A stretch of 64,000 nt of DNA, taken from the NCBI GenBank assembly GCA_033439265.1, contig JAVTVX010000034.1, positions 18,180,501 through 18,244,500 of the forward strand, in the 5' to 3' direction. The notes beneath the pieces were generated by a model. It was not told the origin of the DNA. It saw only the letters and a program-made list of their open reading frames with translations, and searched no databases. Shown piece by piece: positions 47,542-57,349 of the stretch (positions within the stretch are counted from its first letter, which is position 1; each line of letters begins with the position of its first letter). The translations under genes were made by a program, and so were the position numbers. This DNA is from Dillenia suffruticosa (lineage: Eukaryota; Streptophyta; Magnoliopsida; Dilleniales; Dilleniaceae).

Positions 47542-48142
47542 ATATATAAAATGAAAAGGAGTACAATGGTGAGTACACTGAGGTGTCAGTGTTATAAAAT
47601 AGTTTATTGGAGTGCTATGAGTTGGTTGATTATAAGAACTGCATATTCATGATGTTTAGTTATGAACCCTATGCAATCTTTGTGATAAATTGGGGTCTTT
47701 GTAATCATTATTTCATGCAAATATAAAGTAATATAAAAGAGAGTGATAACACGGCAATTTCTCCAAAAATTTTGCGAAACTTATGGGCGAAGCTTGAGGA
47801 ACTATGGATATATCTCTTTTTCCTGCAATAGTAGAATTAGAAAATATGTGAAGTGTTTGAGGTGTCTAACCTAAAAAGACAGATTTTATTTAGAAGTACC
47901 GAATTTTGGTTTACTCTTTCGAACTCTCATACATTAGCTTGGTTTATTCCTTTCTTTAAATATCAATGTCAAATTAAAACGACAAAAATAGAGAAAAATA
48001 ATGAATCTAGAGTGATAATTGTATTTATTTCTTTGGGATTGTTTGAGATAATGTATATCTTTTGTGTATTCTTTGATGTCACATTATTTAGGTGCTGATA
48101 TTGATATTCTTATGCCTGATTACTTCTTATGTATGCTAATGA
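47542..48142 (-). mobile_element. LTR fragments: Tekay-type LTR start and an unrelated LTR-like piece
   Basis: 47550-47596 matches 63470-63521 (GAGTACAATGGTG...GTGTTATA), i.e. the beginning of a minus-strand Tekay-type LTR whose body was cut by the CACTA-like element. 47755-47900 is reverse-complementary to 21540-21700 (GCGAAGCTTGAGGAACTATGG), the repeat family of the 20.7-23 kb region. Confidence 0.55.
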
Positions 48143-48528
48143 TGTCACGCCCCGATCCTCGATTTGAGACCGTGAACAGTCGCTCATTCCCTCGTATACT
48201 GCCCATAACGCGATACGTATTCCGAGGTAACGCAAGGCTATTAAAACATAATCTTTCAAAATGTATTTTCCCAAATAAACATTTACAATTTATCAATATA
48301 CAAGTATGCAAATCATGATGAGAATCTCAATTCATAACATGATTACAGTCATACCATACACGGGGGGATAGTATTATACAGCATATAGATTTAATTGTTT
48401 GAAATTCTAAACTTCAGATCTATTTATATACTGAGTCCTTTAGACACCGGTGGTCCAGGCGAAGTAAGACCTAGGAGGGGTAGTAAAGCCGTTGGACATC
48501 CCAGTGTTCCGTAGGTATATATTTAGAT

Positions 48529-49461
48529 TTGCAGTGTAGAATCAAAACGATGAACCCTATATTCTGTAGAACTACTAGCTCTTCGAGTTCTATGTCAAGT
48601 TCTTCAAGAACTAAAGATATAATAAACAGTGAAGAAATAACAATTGAAAATTTTGAAAAAGGAATAGATGAATGGGAGATACCCAAAATAAGTATAGACC
48701 AGATATACAAAACACCCAAAATCAGTTTCTTTAAAACAGATTATACCATTAAAACCGAAAAAAGAGATATTCAACTTTTAAAATTTTTTGAAACTATACA
48801 GCTATTTTCCAAAAAATCTTTAGAAAAACATATGTCCAAAGGTTATAAATATGTTCATATCGGATTAGTCCAAATCGGTCTTAGACCATTAACAAGAGAA
48901 GGTTTAAATACTTCTATTCTGGTAACTCTTAGGGATGCCAGACATAATAATTTCTCAGATTCCTTATTAAGAACTGTCGAATCCAGTCTATGTAAAGGTC
49001 CAGTTTCCTTCGACTGTTTTCCGAATCTTATAATTTCCTTAAATGATAAAAATATATTAAAATTCCTGATTTTACAAGTTAAAATACATAATTATGATAT
49101 GATGGATGGATCAATTCTGATCGCTCTAATATATAAGATACATTATAAAGCTATGACAACAGCCTTCGGCTCAAAACATAAAATCCAACACAAAAAAGGA
49201 GAAACTCTTCTTCTCCAAACCTATATCACAAAATCCAATTTGGTTATTCCAAAACCTATCAGATGGGAAGAAATAACCCTTCCAGAAGATTGGATGTTGG
49301 AAGGAGCGGTTCAACCAAAATCACATAATGACATTCCAGAACCAAGTATCAGAATAAAACAAATAACACAATGTACAGATGGTAATGTAAAAATAAGTTT
49401 GATAGACCCTTCTGTAGCTCTAGATTTTCGGATACATCAACAACATCCTCTGAATATATAA
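48529..49461 (+). pseudogene. Pararetroviral movement protein region of ORF1 (copy 1)
   Basis: Open for about 310 codons; the first ATG is at 48550. The central part has the 30K-superfamily hallmark around 48840-48960 (YVHIGLVQIGLRPLTREGLN, followed by a DARH block), as in caulimovirid movement proteins that form plasmodesmal tubules. In related viruses this domain is the N-terminal part of a polyprotein. Here the frame shifts by one or two nucleotides near 49410-49420, so it runs into a stop at 49461 instead of continuing. The left end of the viral block is only about 27 nt before this ATG. Confidence 0.85.
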
Positions 49462-50165
49462 ATCTGGGGAGGATCTCAAAATTACCATCCGTTATAAATC
49501 TTCATGATAAAAGCCCAATAAAACCTCCGAGGTATTCGACCTCAGATATTCCGACAACCTCTTTAAAAAATATCGAATTAGGAAAAATAATCCCACAACC
49601 AGTTTATACACATTCTCAAACAGAAGAACAAAACCCAATTGATTCAGAGCCAACCTCTCCAATACCTTCAGTTATAACAGAAAACGTTGGTAGAGAAAAT
49701 GAATTAAACGTTTTAGAAAAAGAAAATAGTTTTGGTAAAACATATGATGAAAATGAGATTTTGACAAAACTCAATATTCTCATCAAAAATGATTTTGAAA
49801 TAAACAAAGAATATTTAGAAAATGATTTTTTCTCTGATAAAAACAAAGAAAAAAGAAATTGGTTTTTTAAAACTTTTGGAGAAAACATTTTCAAAATCCA
49901 AGAAAAACATTTTAAGTTTTGTAGAAAAAATAAAATAAATATTTTATTTATCACATGACTTGAAACGTATACTAAAAAACATAACATAAAATATCCATTT
50001 AAAACAGCCAACCCTATTACAAAAAGAAATAAGAAACCTTCATGGGAAACCAAAGATGGCGAAAACATCGAGTTTGATCATCCACCTCTTCGGACGATCA
50101 AAATCACTGTTGGTACAGAAAATATTGAGGCTAGTCCTTATAAAAAACCCAAGAAAATGACTCTG
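49420..50165 (+). pseudogene. Linker region between movement and coat domains (copy 1)
   Basis: The reading continues in another frame from 49419, rich in Ser, Thr, Pro and Lys and without a known fold. It is broken by an in-frame TGA near 49956 and by a second frame change near 50156-50168, where the coat-protein frame takes over. It is best seen as part of the same polyprotein, not a separate gene. Confidence 0.65.
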
Positions 50166-52570
50166 TAAACTTAAAAAATATCATCATTCAAAATAATTAT
50201 ACAAATGCACATTTACATACAATTGGAAAACAACTTTCCAAAATCGACAAATCGCAAAAGGAACTTACTGAGTCTAATAAAATAGAAAAGTTTAAAAAAT
50301 CAATAGACCCTATTTTCAAACCCTATCAAATTTCGAACCAAGTCAACCAAGAATTCAAATCCAATAAACAAGAATTCTTGGAAGCCATAAAACTTCAACT
50401 CAGTAAAATCGGGTCATCTTCAGGACAGTCCAATCCAATTGTCCCTGACACTCCTCAATCTGTAAATCAAGATATTACAGTCCTAAATAAAACTCTTTCA
50501 TCCGAGTTAGATGAGGATGAAGAAGAAGCTTTTCAGGAACAGGATCCTGAGATAAACAAACTTCTTTGGAAAACTCCTAAATCCGAATATGTTAAAATCA
50601 GATTACCTGAATTAGAAATCGGTAATCAACCCGAGATACTGGCCCAACCAAAGTACAACACCAATTCTATCTATGTATGGAATATAGATGGAATGAGTGA
50701 ATATCAAATCCTGAATACCTTACAACAAATGATAATGGCATCCAATGCCTACAAAACCCAACAAGGAACAACCGATAAAACAGTTGCAGAACTCCTTATC
50801 GCAGGATTTTCTGGCCAATTAAAAGGATGGTGGAATTTTCATCTCAATAAAGAACAACAATTGAATATTTTAAATGCAATTCAAATTAGTGAAGAAGGCG
50901 AACCAATTTTAAATCATTTGAGTGAACCAATCCAAGATGCTGTCGCAACCCTAATATTTACTATATCACTTCATTTCATTTGCGACTCATCCCATCTAAA
51001 AGATAAAAATACCGATCTATTATCCAACCTCCGATGTAAAAAGCTTAGTGACTTCCAATGGTATAAAACAATCTTTCTATCCAGGGTCATGCTTCGCGAA
51101 GATTCTAACCAACCCTTTTGGAAAGAAAAATTCCTTGCCGGACTTCTAACTTTGTTGGGAGAAAAGGTTAGGAACACCATTCGTGACACCTTTGGAAAAC
51201 AAATTATTCCATATGACCAGCTTACTTACGGCGAATTAGTCAGCTTCACGCAAAAGGAAGGTCTTAAAATTTGTCAAGACTTAAAACTCCAAAAACATTT
51301 AAAATGGGAAACGAAGAAAACCAAAAAGGAATTGGGATCATTCTGTGATCAGTTTGATCTCAATAAACATAAAACCTGCAATGGAGAATGCAGTAAGAAA
51401 CAATCCAAAAAATACTCTAAAAAAGAATATCCTAAGAAATTCAAACTCTATAAAAAATATAAAGAGGATTATTATAAAAAACCTTATAAGAAATCTCGTA
51501 AAACTAAGCAATACAAAAAGGAAGAAAAACCTTCAACCTCAAAATCATTAAAAGATATAACATGTTTTAAATGTGGAAGAAAAGAACATACTTCCAAATA
51601 TTGCAGGGTATCCAAAAAGATTAGAGAACTTCATTTGGACGAAAAAATTCTAAATAAAATCTCAGTTTTATTAGTAGACAGCTCTGATACGGATACAATC
51701 AGTTCAGAAACTTTTACTAGTAATCCTCAAATTGATGAACTTATAACCAGATTCAGTAAAACAGAATCTGATTCTGACTCTTCAAATTCAAAACATATAA
51801 ACATGATAACCAAGGAACAAAGCTTAATTCTGGAAGCCATCCAACATATAAATAATCCAGAAATCCAGAAAAAATGTTTGGATCAATTAAAACAATCTCT
51901 AGAAGGAAGTTCTGAAAATCCTTCTAGTATTCCTCATATTAATACCGGTATGTACAATCTTACTTCCATACTAAGTAAAAAGAAATTCAATAAAAAATCC
52001 TCTGCAACCATTCCAGAATTGCAAGAAGAGATAAAAACAATCAAAAAAGAATTAAAGAAATTAAAACACAAACAAGAGGAAGATTCTAAAACCATTTCGA
52101 TCTTATTATCTCAAATAAAAGCCAAAAATGTAGTTACTGATTCAAGCAGTGATGAAGAAAATTCGGATGAGGTTCCTTTAGATCCTCAAACCATCCAACA
52201 TCTCAAAAAATCCAATAAAACCCTTCCTGAAGAAATCCTTTTCGTTCTAAAGGAAATTACTTCCCGAAAATACCTTATAAAAATCACACTAGTATTATCC
52301 GAAAATTTTAAAATTGATACGGTTGCTCTATTCGATACCGGAGCTGATTTAAATTGTATAAAAGCAGATCTCATTCCAAAAAGATTTCATGAGAAAATCA
52401 GTGAAAAACTGTCTGCGGCAAATAGTTCCAAAATGAACATAATTGCCAAACTGGATGCAAGAATCCAAAATGAAAGATTCATGATTCAAACAACTTTTGT
52501 CTTAGTTTCTGATATCCGACAAACAGTGATATTAGGAACCCCATTTATCAATCTTATTACCCCTTATTAG
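50156..52570 (+). pseudogene. Pararetroviral coat protein and aspartic protease region of ORF1 (copy 1)
   Basis: An open stretch of about 800 codons. The coat domain lies near 50700-51300 (a GWWNFHL patch, then FWKEKFLAGLLTLLGEKVRN), followed by a Lys-rich basic region and a CX2CX4HX4C zinc knuckle at about 51562-51603, characteristic of caulimovirid coat proteins binding nucleic acid. After an acidic Ser-rich stretch comes the protease with its FDTGAD active site at about 52330 and ILGTPFI near 52530. The frame ends at an in-frame TAG (52568-52570); copy 2 has a sense codon there, so this is a lesion and not a natural terminus. The protease would process the polyprotein. Confidence 0.88.
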
Positions 52571-53959
52571 GTTGAATATAATGGAATTAAATCTAAAACC
52601 AAAGCCGAAAAACTCTTTTTCCCATTTCTGGAACCTCCTAAAACTAGAAGTTTAAATCTAATAAAAGCCGTTTCAATCCACGAAAACTCGATCAATCTTT
52701 TAATACAGAAAAAACAAATTGATATATTACATTTAAGACAAAATATTGATAATCAAAGGATTGCACAACAGCTACAAACCAAATCCATAAAACAAAAAAT
52801 CTCTGAATTTCAGAAAACAATCGAAAAGGAAATCTGTTCTGATCTTCCTAATGCATTTTGGGATAGAAAACAACATATGGTTGACCTACCATATGAAAAA
52901 GGATTTGATGAACGTGATATTCCTACTAAAGCCAGACCAATTCAGATGAATGTCGAATTGGAACAATATTGCAAAAAAGAAATTCAAGACCTTGAATCCA
53001 AGGGATTAATTTCAAAATCCAGATTTCCATGGAGTTGTGCTGCTTTCTATGTAAACAAAGCCTCAGAAATAGAAAGAGGAACCCCAAGATTGGTCATAAA
53101 CTACAAACCTCTAAATGAAGCTTTAAAATGGATTCGATATGCAATCCCCAACAAAAAAGATTTATTACAGAAACTAAACTCCGCCAACATATTCTCAAAA
53201 TTTGATATGAAATCAGGATTTTGGCAAATTCAAATCCATCCCAAAGACAGATATAAAACAGCGTTTACTGTTCCATTTGGACAATATGAATGGAATGTTA
53301 TGCCATTTGGTTTGAAAAATATACCTTCAGAATTTCAAAAAATTATGAATGATATATTCAATCCATACTCAGAATTTTGTATTGTATATATTGATGATGT
53401 GCTTATATTTTCATCATCAATAGAACAACACTTCAAAAACCTCAAAACATTCTTCTATGTCTGTAAAAAGAATGGCCTGGTCTTATCGGCAAAAAAGATA
53501 TCTTTGTTTCAAATGAAAATAAGATTTTTAGGTCACCACATAACTTGTGGAATCATAAAACCGATCGAGAGATCTCTGGAATTTGCAAACAAATTTCCAG
53601 ACAAAATTCTTGATAAAACTCAACTCCAAAGATTTCTAGGAAGTCTAAACTATGTCCTAGATTTTTTCCCAAATATCAATAAAATCGCACAACCTCTTCA
53701 TAACAGATTGAAGAAAAACCCTAAACCTTGGACGAATGAACACACTGAAACTGTCCGACTCATTAAAAAACAGATCTTAGAAATTCCTTGTCTTCATATT
53801 ACCAATCCTAGCCTCCCTAAAATTGTTGAAACCGATGCTAGTGATTTAGGATATGGAGGAATCCTAAAACAGATACAGGATAACAAGGAAGTCGTAATCC
53901 AATATACTTCTGGTCATTGGAATCAAACTCAGAAAAACTATTCTATTATAAAAAAGTAA
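52571..53959 (+). pseudogene. Pararetroviral reverse transcriptase region (copy 1)
   Basis: Same frame as the protease. Motifs in order: the finger region with SRFPWSCAAFYV, TPRLVINYKPLN, FSKFDMKSGFWQI, the MPFGLKN block, the catalytic YIDD at about 53390 and FLGHHI, then the connection region with RFLGSLNYV and the first part of RNase H (VETDASD with a catalytic Asp). It copies pregenomic RNA into DNA, primed by tRNA-Met. The frame is cut by TAA at 53957-53959 inside RNase H; the other copy has a sense codon there. Confidence 0.9.
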
Positions 53960-54208
53960 ATTTTGTCAATTGTTTTATGCATTACAAAATTTCAAAGTGA
54001 TTTATTAAACCAAAAATTTTTATTACACATAAATTGTAAATCTGTAAAAGAAATTTTGCAAAAGGATGTTCAAAACATTGCTTCTAAACAAATTTTTGCA
54101 AGATGGCAAGCCATATTATCTATATTTGACTTTGATATTGAATATATTAAAGGTGATAGTAATTCTCTGCCTGATTTTCTAACCAGAGAATTTTTACAGA
54201 ATAGATAA
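53960..54208 (+). pseudogene. Pararetroviral RNase H C-terminal part (copy 1)
   Basis: In frame with the reverse transcriptase after the stop. Contains INCKS and ARWQAILSIFDFDIEYIKGDSNSLPDFLTRE-type sequence with the final RNase H Asp. Ends naturally at TAG 54206-54208, the end of ORF1; 23 nt later comes the first of two acceptor-like CAG sites. Confidence 0.85.
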
Positions 54209-54231
54209 AACTATTATAACCTCTTTTGCAG

Positions 54232-54423
54232 ATGGCGTATTGGAAGGCCCTGTTCGAGATGAAGAATAAAATCCATCGTCTCAAGACTGAAAACAAACTC
54301 TTAAACGAACAGCTAAAACACGAACAGCGATGGGCACATCGAAATATTCTTCATGCAAATATCAAAAATAATAAAATCAGAATTTGGCTTATTAGACTAA
54401 GAATGAAAGAATTTGCTCTTTAA
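54232..54423 (+). CDS. Small viral ORF, 63 codons, coiled-coil (copy 1)
   Basis: The ATG directly follows CTCTTTTGCAG, a pyrimidine-rich splice-acceptor-like sequence. The product begins MAYWKALF, has a Leu/Asn/Lys heptad pattern over residues 8-35 suggesting a short coiled coil, and an Arg/Lys-rich C terminus. The matching ORF in copy 2 (60492-60668) is also uninterrupted and differs by an exact 15-nt in-frame deletion. I do not recognise a family. An in-frame upstream TTG exists, but the ATG is preferred for its position right after the acceptor-like site. It might be an N-terminal exon or leader ORF for ORF2. Confidence 0.5.
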   Translation: MAYWKALFEMKNKIHRLKTENKLLNEQLKHEQRWAHRNILHANIKNNKIRIWLIRLRMKEFAL

Positions 54424-54461
54424 ACCTCTAAAATCTATCTTGTTTATTTTGTGCAGGTCAA

Positions 54462-55870
54462 ATGCCCCGCAAAATATCAGGGAAAGGCAAAGCCAAAACC
54501 CAAGAGGAGGCATTCTCAGTAAAACCTCTCTCTGCAAAACCAATAAAATCTTGGTATGAAATTGTAAGGGAAGAAGAAGAGGCGGAAAACAAGGCCCAAT
54601 CCCAAAACATAACTCCATTTAAAATAGAGGCCCAATCCGGAGACAAACTGTCTTTAATTCAAAAATGGGCCGAATCCATTCCAGAAAAACCAAATCTCTG
54701 GAGACCAGAACTGTTTACGACTTTAAAACATACACTAAGCCTCATTCCGACATAGAAATCAGGTAAAACTTCTAAACTAATTTCTAAAACCGAGAAAGGA
54801 GAAACTTCATCCTCTAAAACTCTTTCTCAAAATAATTCTTTGACCACCACTGGTCATACGAGATCTTTAAAACCATCAAGCTTTTTGGAAAAACCATTTA
54901 CACAAAATATTTTGACAATTGATGACGGTTTTTTCCATAAAGATCCTTTTCAGACACTGGAGAGATACTTTTTAAAAAATTGGTTTTATCAACCAATGAA
55001 TTTATCCAAAACAATTGATTATTATCAAACCATTTTGGAATTGACGGGGAGTGCTAAATTCAAGCATTTTAAATTCTCTTCGGAACAATTATCCCCCTCT
55101 TATTCAACTTGTAAAATCTTAAAAGTCCTCCATCCTTCTGATTGGGGACAGGAGCTTTCCAAATTTAAAACCTTCCCAGTAAAACTCCAAACCAAGATTG
55201 AGTTTTGTCCTATTTATTCCTATTGGGACTATATTCAAGCTTGGTATAATACATTTCTCATTCAAAATCATAAACGCACCCATACGTGGTTGTTCTATTT
55301 TCATGAAAAACCCACATAGATAAATATCCAGCCTGGTTCCCACATTGGTGGAGATTCTTTGGTTCTTTGCCTGATATCCTTATTCCGGAGGTAAAAAAAT
55401 CATTTGATCTCTTCAAAACCCTCTATAAACTCTCAGAAATTGAAAAGAAATTTTCACAACTATGTTTATTTTGTGTAAAATTCTTTGTACATTGGGTTAG
55501 CCAATGGTACTTAGATTATGCCAAAGATTCTAATGGAACCACTATTCTTATTCAAAAATTTAAAGTAAAATGGTGGAATTCCTTCAATGTTCCTGAAAAA
55601 ATCTTAAAACCGGCCGTCTCAGAATGGCTGAAAACCAAAGGACTCGCAAAACCTAGTCCTTCTGATTCCACCTTCTTAGCCCAAAAATCTCATGCTCAAG
55701 CTCTGTTGGCTACAGCAAAAACCAAAGAAGAATATCTCCAGATCATGGAGCAACTACTCCTCAGTGAGCAAGGATCATCCAAAACCAGCACCGCCGATTC
55801 AGAGTCCGACCACACAGTTCTCCTCGACCGAGATGACATGGATGACTTTGATGTTTTAAAACATTTATAA
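54462..55870 (+). pseudogene. Pararetroviral ORF2, unknown function (copy 1)
   Basis: About 469 codons from the ATG at 54462, which lies six bases after TTTATTTTGTGCAG, another acceptor-like site. The N terminus is basic and Glu-rich; the middle has many aromatic residues (WFPHWWRFFG-like segment near 55340 and KWWNSF near 55570); the C terminus is acidic (DRDDMDDFDV). No known domain recognised; florendoviruses carry a second ORF of unknown function in this place. Broken by an in-frame TAG at about 54753 and a 1-nt frame change near 55300-55320. The copy-2 relative has different lesions. Confidence 0.75.
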
Positions 55871-56283
55871 AAAAAAAAAAAAAATTTAACTGGATGGATA
55901 CTTTCCCATGCAAAATTGGCTATCAGCTCGATAGCATGAAAACCCGAAAGGGCATCCTATGCAAAATTAGAGCATAAGGTTGGAATGAAAACCCGAAAGG
56001 GCATCTACAATAAAACTACTAAAATTGTTGCCAATCAGTTGCCCTAAAACTGGTAAAACTTTGTTATAGGTCAATCAGTTAGCTCAAAACTGATAAAAGA
56101 ACCCATCTCTGTATTTGATACATCCTCTGTTTGTAAAATACTATTCATATGGTACTATTCATGTATACGGTACTGTTCATACAGTACTATTGGACACTAT
56201 TCATATATACGGTACTGCTCACCCGTGTTGTAACAGTAAAATCCACTATTCATCTGTGTAGTAACAGGACCCCTCACCAATTC
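55871..56283 (+). promoter_or_regulatory. Viral intergenic region with repeated promoter words (copy 1)
   Basis: Contains two copies of ATGAAAACCCGAAAGGGCAT (about 55935 and 55987), paired CAATCAGTT words (about 56034 and 56074), and three to four copies of a TATACGGTACTGTTCA-type word between 56138 and 56222. It precedes the TATA box at 56284 and is the likely enhancer and promoter for pregenomic RNA. Confidence 0.65.
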
Positions 56284-56290
56284 TATAAAA
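56284..56290 (+). promoter_or_regulatory. TATA box of the viral pregenomic RNA promoter (copy 1)
   Basis: TATAAAA in TTCTATAAAAAGAACC; the same sequence is kept in copy 2 at 58611-58618 on the minus strand. Confidence 0.7.
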
Positions 56291-56431
56291 AGAACCTCAT
56301 AGTTAGGCAAAAACCGATCTTTGGAGAACCCAAGAGAGACCAAAGAAGGGAAAAGAGAGAAGATCCCCAAATTGAGTGACCTTTGAGAGTCCCCTCACTT
56401 TTGTAAACCTCTCTTAGTTCTTGAAGATCAA

Positions 56432-56451
56432 GGACTTTATTGTGTAAGTCC
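56432..56451 (+). promoter_or_regulatory. Candidate leader splice donor within a hairpin (copy 1)
   Basis: GTAAGT at 56444-56449 is a consensus plant 5' splice site about 160 nt downstream of the TATA box. It sits in the inverted repeat GGACTT...AAGTCC with an 8-nt loop. Identical in copy 2 (reverse complement, 58450-58470). Confidence 0.5.
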
Positions 56452-56477
56452 TTTTATCCTTGTAATTTTATTTATCC

Positions 56478-56483
56478 AATAAA
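56478..56483 (+). terminator. Poly(A) signal AATAAA in viral leader (copy 1)
   Basis: CCAATAAAATT lies about 190 nt after the TATA box, the caulimovirid arrangement in which a circular genome is transcribed past the signal once and terminates on the second pass. Confidence 0.55.
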
Positions 56484-56565
56484 ATTTCTTTTTTTTCCAT
56501 TTATCTTTATGTGCTTGGCTGGCTAAGCCGCCTGACTAACCTCTTATCTTATTTATTTATTTTCA

Positions 56566-56735
56566 TGTGGTGATTAGCGGTCGGCTCTGCCGCCCAAGGA
56601 TCCAATATTTTATTTTCCTGTATTTGTTTAATGTGGTGATTAGTGGTCGGCTCTGTCGCCCAAGGATCCCATATTTTATTTTTCTATATTTCCAGAGTGT
56701 GGCGATTAGCGGTCGGCTCTGCCGCCCAAGAATCC
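56566..56735 (+). repeat. Three-unit tandem repeat in viral leader (63-66 bp)
   Basis: Each unit contains GTGGTGATTAGCGGTCGG (with small variants), then CTCTGCCGCCCAAGGATCC, then a TATTTTATTTTxCT spacer. The GGTCGGCTCTGCCGCC core can fold. Absent from copy 2, whose leader is cut upstream of it. Confidence 0.85.
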
Positions 56736-56910
56736 TATTACTCCTGGTCCTTATTTATTTATGTGTTTGTAATCATTTTTATACTATTATTATTAATTGT
56801 TTTTGTCTACCATTTATTTTGGTAACTCATCTATTTATTTATTTTTCTTCATAAATATTCTCTTGTCACTATTCACTGCTTATTTATATCCTCAAGTTCC
56901 TGGGGCTTCT

Positions 56911-56924
56911 TGGTATCAGAGCCA
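56911..56924 (+). promoter_or_regulatory. tRNA-Met primer-binding site of the pararetrovirus
   Basis: TGGTATCAGAGCCA, complementary to the 3' end of plant initiator tRNA-Met and the conventional start of a caulimovirid genome map. The head-to-head junction with copy 2 lies 10-15 nt downstream. Confidence 0.8.
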
Positions 56925-56934
56925 AGACATAATA

Positions 56935-57349
56935 TTGGTCTGGCATTAGTAGGAATATCACGTTCATCAAATCCTTTTTTATATGGTAGGTCAACCATAT
57001 GTTGTTTTCTATCCCAAAATGCATTAGGAAGATCAGAACAGATTTCCTTTTCGATTGTTTTCTGAAATTCAGATATTTTTTGTTTTATGGATTTGGTTTG
57101 TAGCTGTTGTGCAATCCTTTGAATATCAATATTTTGTCTTAAATGTAATATATCAATTTGTTTTTTCTGTATTAAAAAATTGATCGAGTTTTCGTGGATT
57201 GAAGCTGCTTTTATTAGATTTAAACTTCTAGTTTTAGGAGGTTCCAGAAATGGGAAAAAGAGTTTTTCGCCTTTGGTTTTAGATTTAATTCCATTATATT
57301 CAACCTTATAAGAGGTAATAAGATTGATAAATGGAGTTTCTAATATCAC
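56935..57349 (-). pseudogene. Reverse transcriptase N-terminal part (copy 2)
   Basis: In the order protease end, linker, then the start of RT, matching copy 1 (52540-52938) until an abrupt break after the ARPI residues at the head-to-head junction. Open throughout this stretch, with no stop where copy 1 has its TAG. The finger, palm and catalytic motifs are missing. Confidence 0.85.

Larger units (their letters stand above)
48523..56934 (+). mobile_element. Endogenous pararetrovirus copy 1 (Caulimoviridae, Florendovirus/Petuvirus-like)
   Basis: About 8.4 kb in the order movement protein, coat protein with zinc knuckle, aspartic protease, reverse transcriptase, RNase H, a small ORF, a second large ORF, a promoter region with TATA box, leader with poly(A) signal, and a tRNA-Met primer-binding site at the far end. 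That is the linear form of a caulimovirid genome opened near the primer-binding site. There is no integrase or LTR, so it is not a gypsy element. A single fused ORF1 plus an unknown ORF2 fits florendoviruses. Frameshifts and stops inactivate it. Confidence 0.85.

Noticed and set aside
56567..56854. 95-codon frame with three ISGRLCRPRI repeats
   Set aside because: Translation of the viral leader's tandem repeat; too late in the leader and lost in copy 2.
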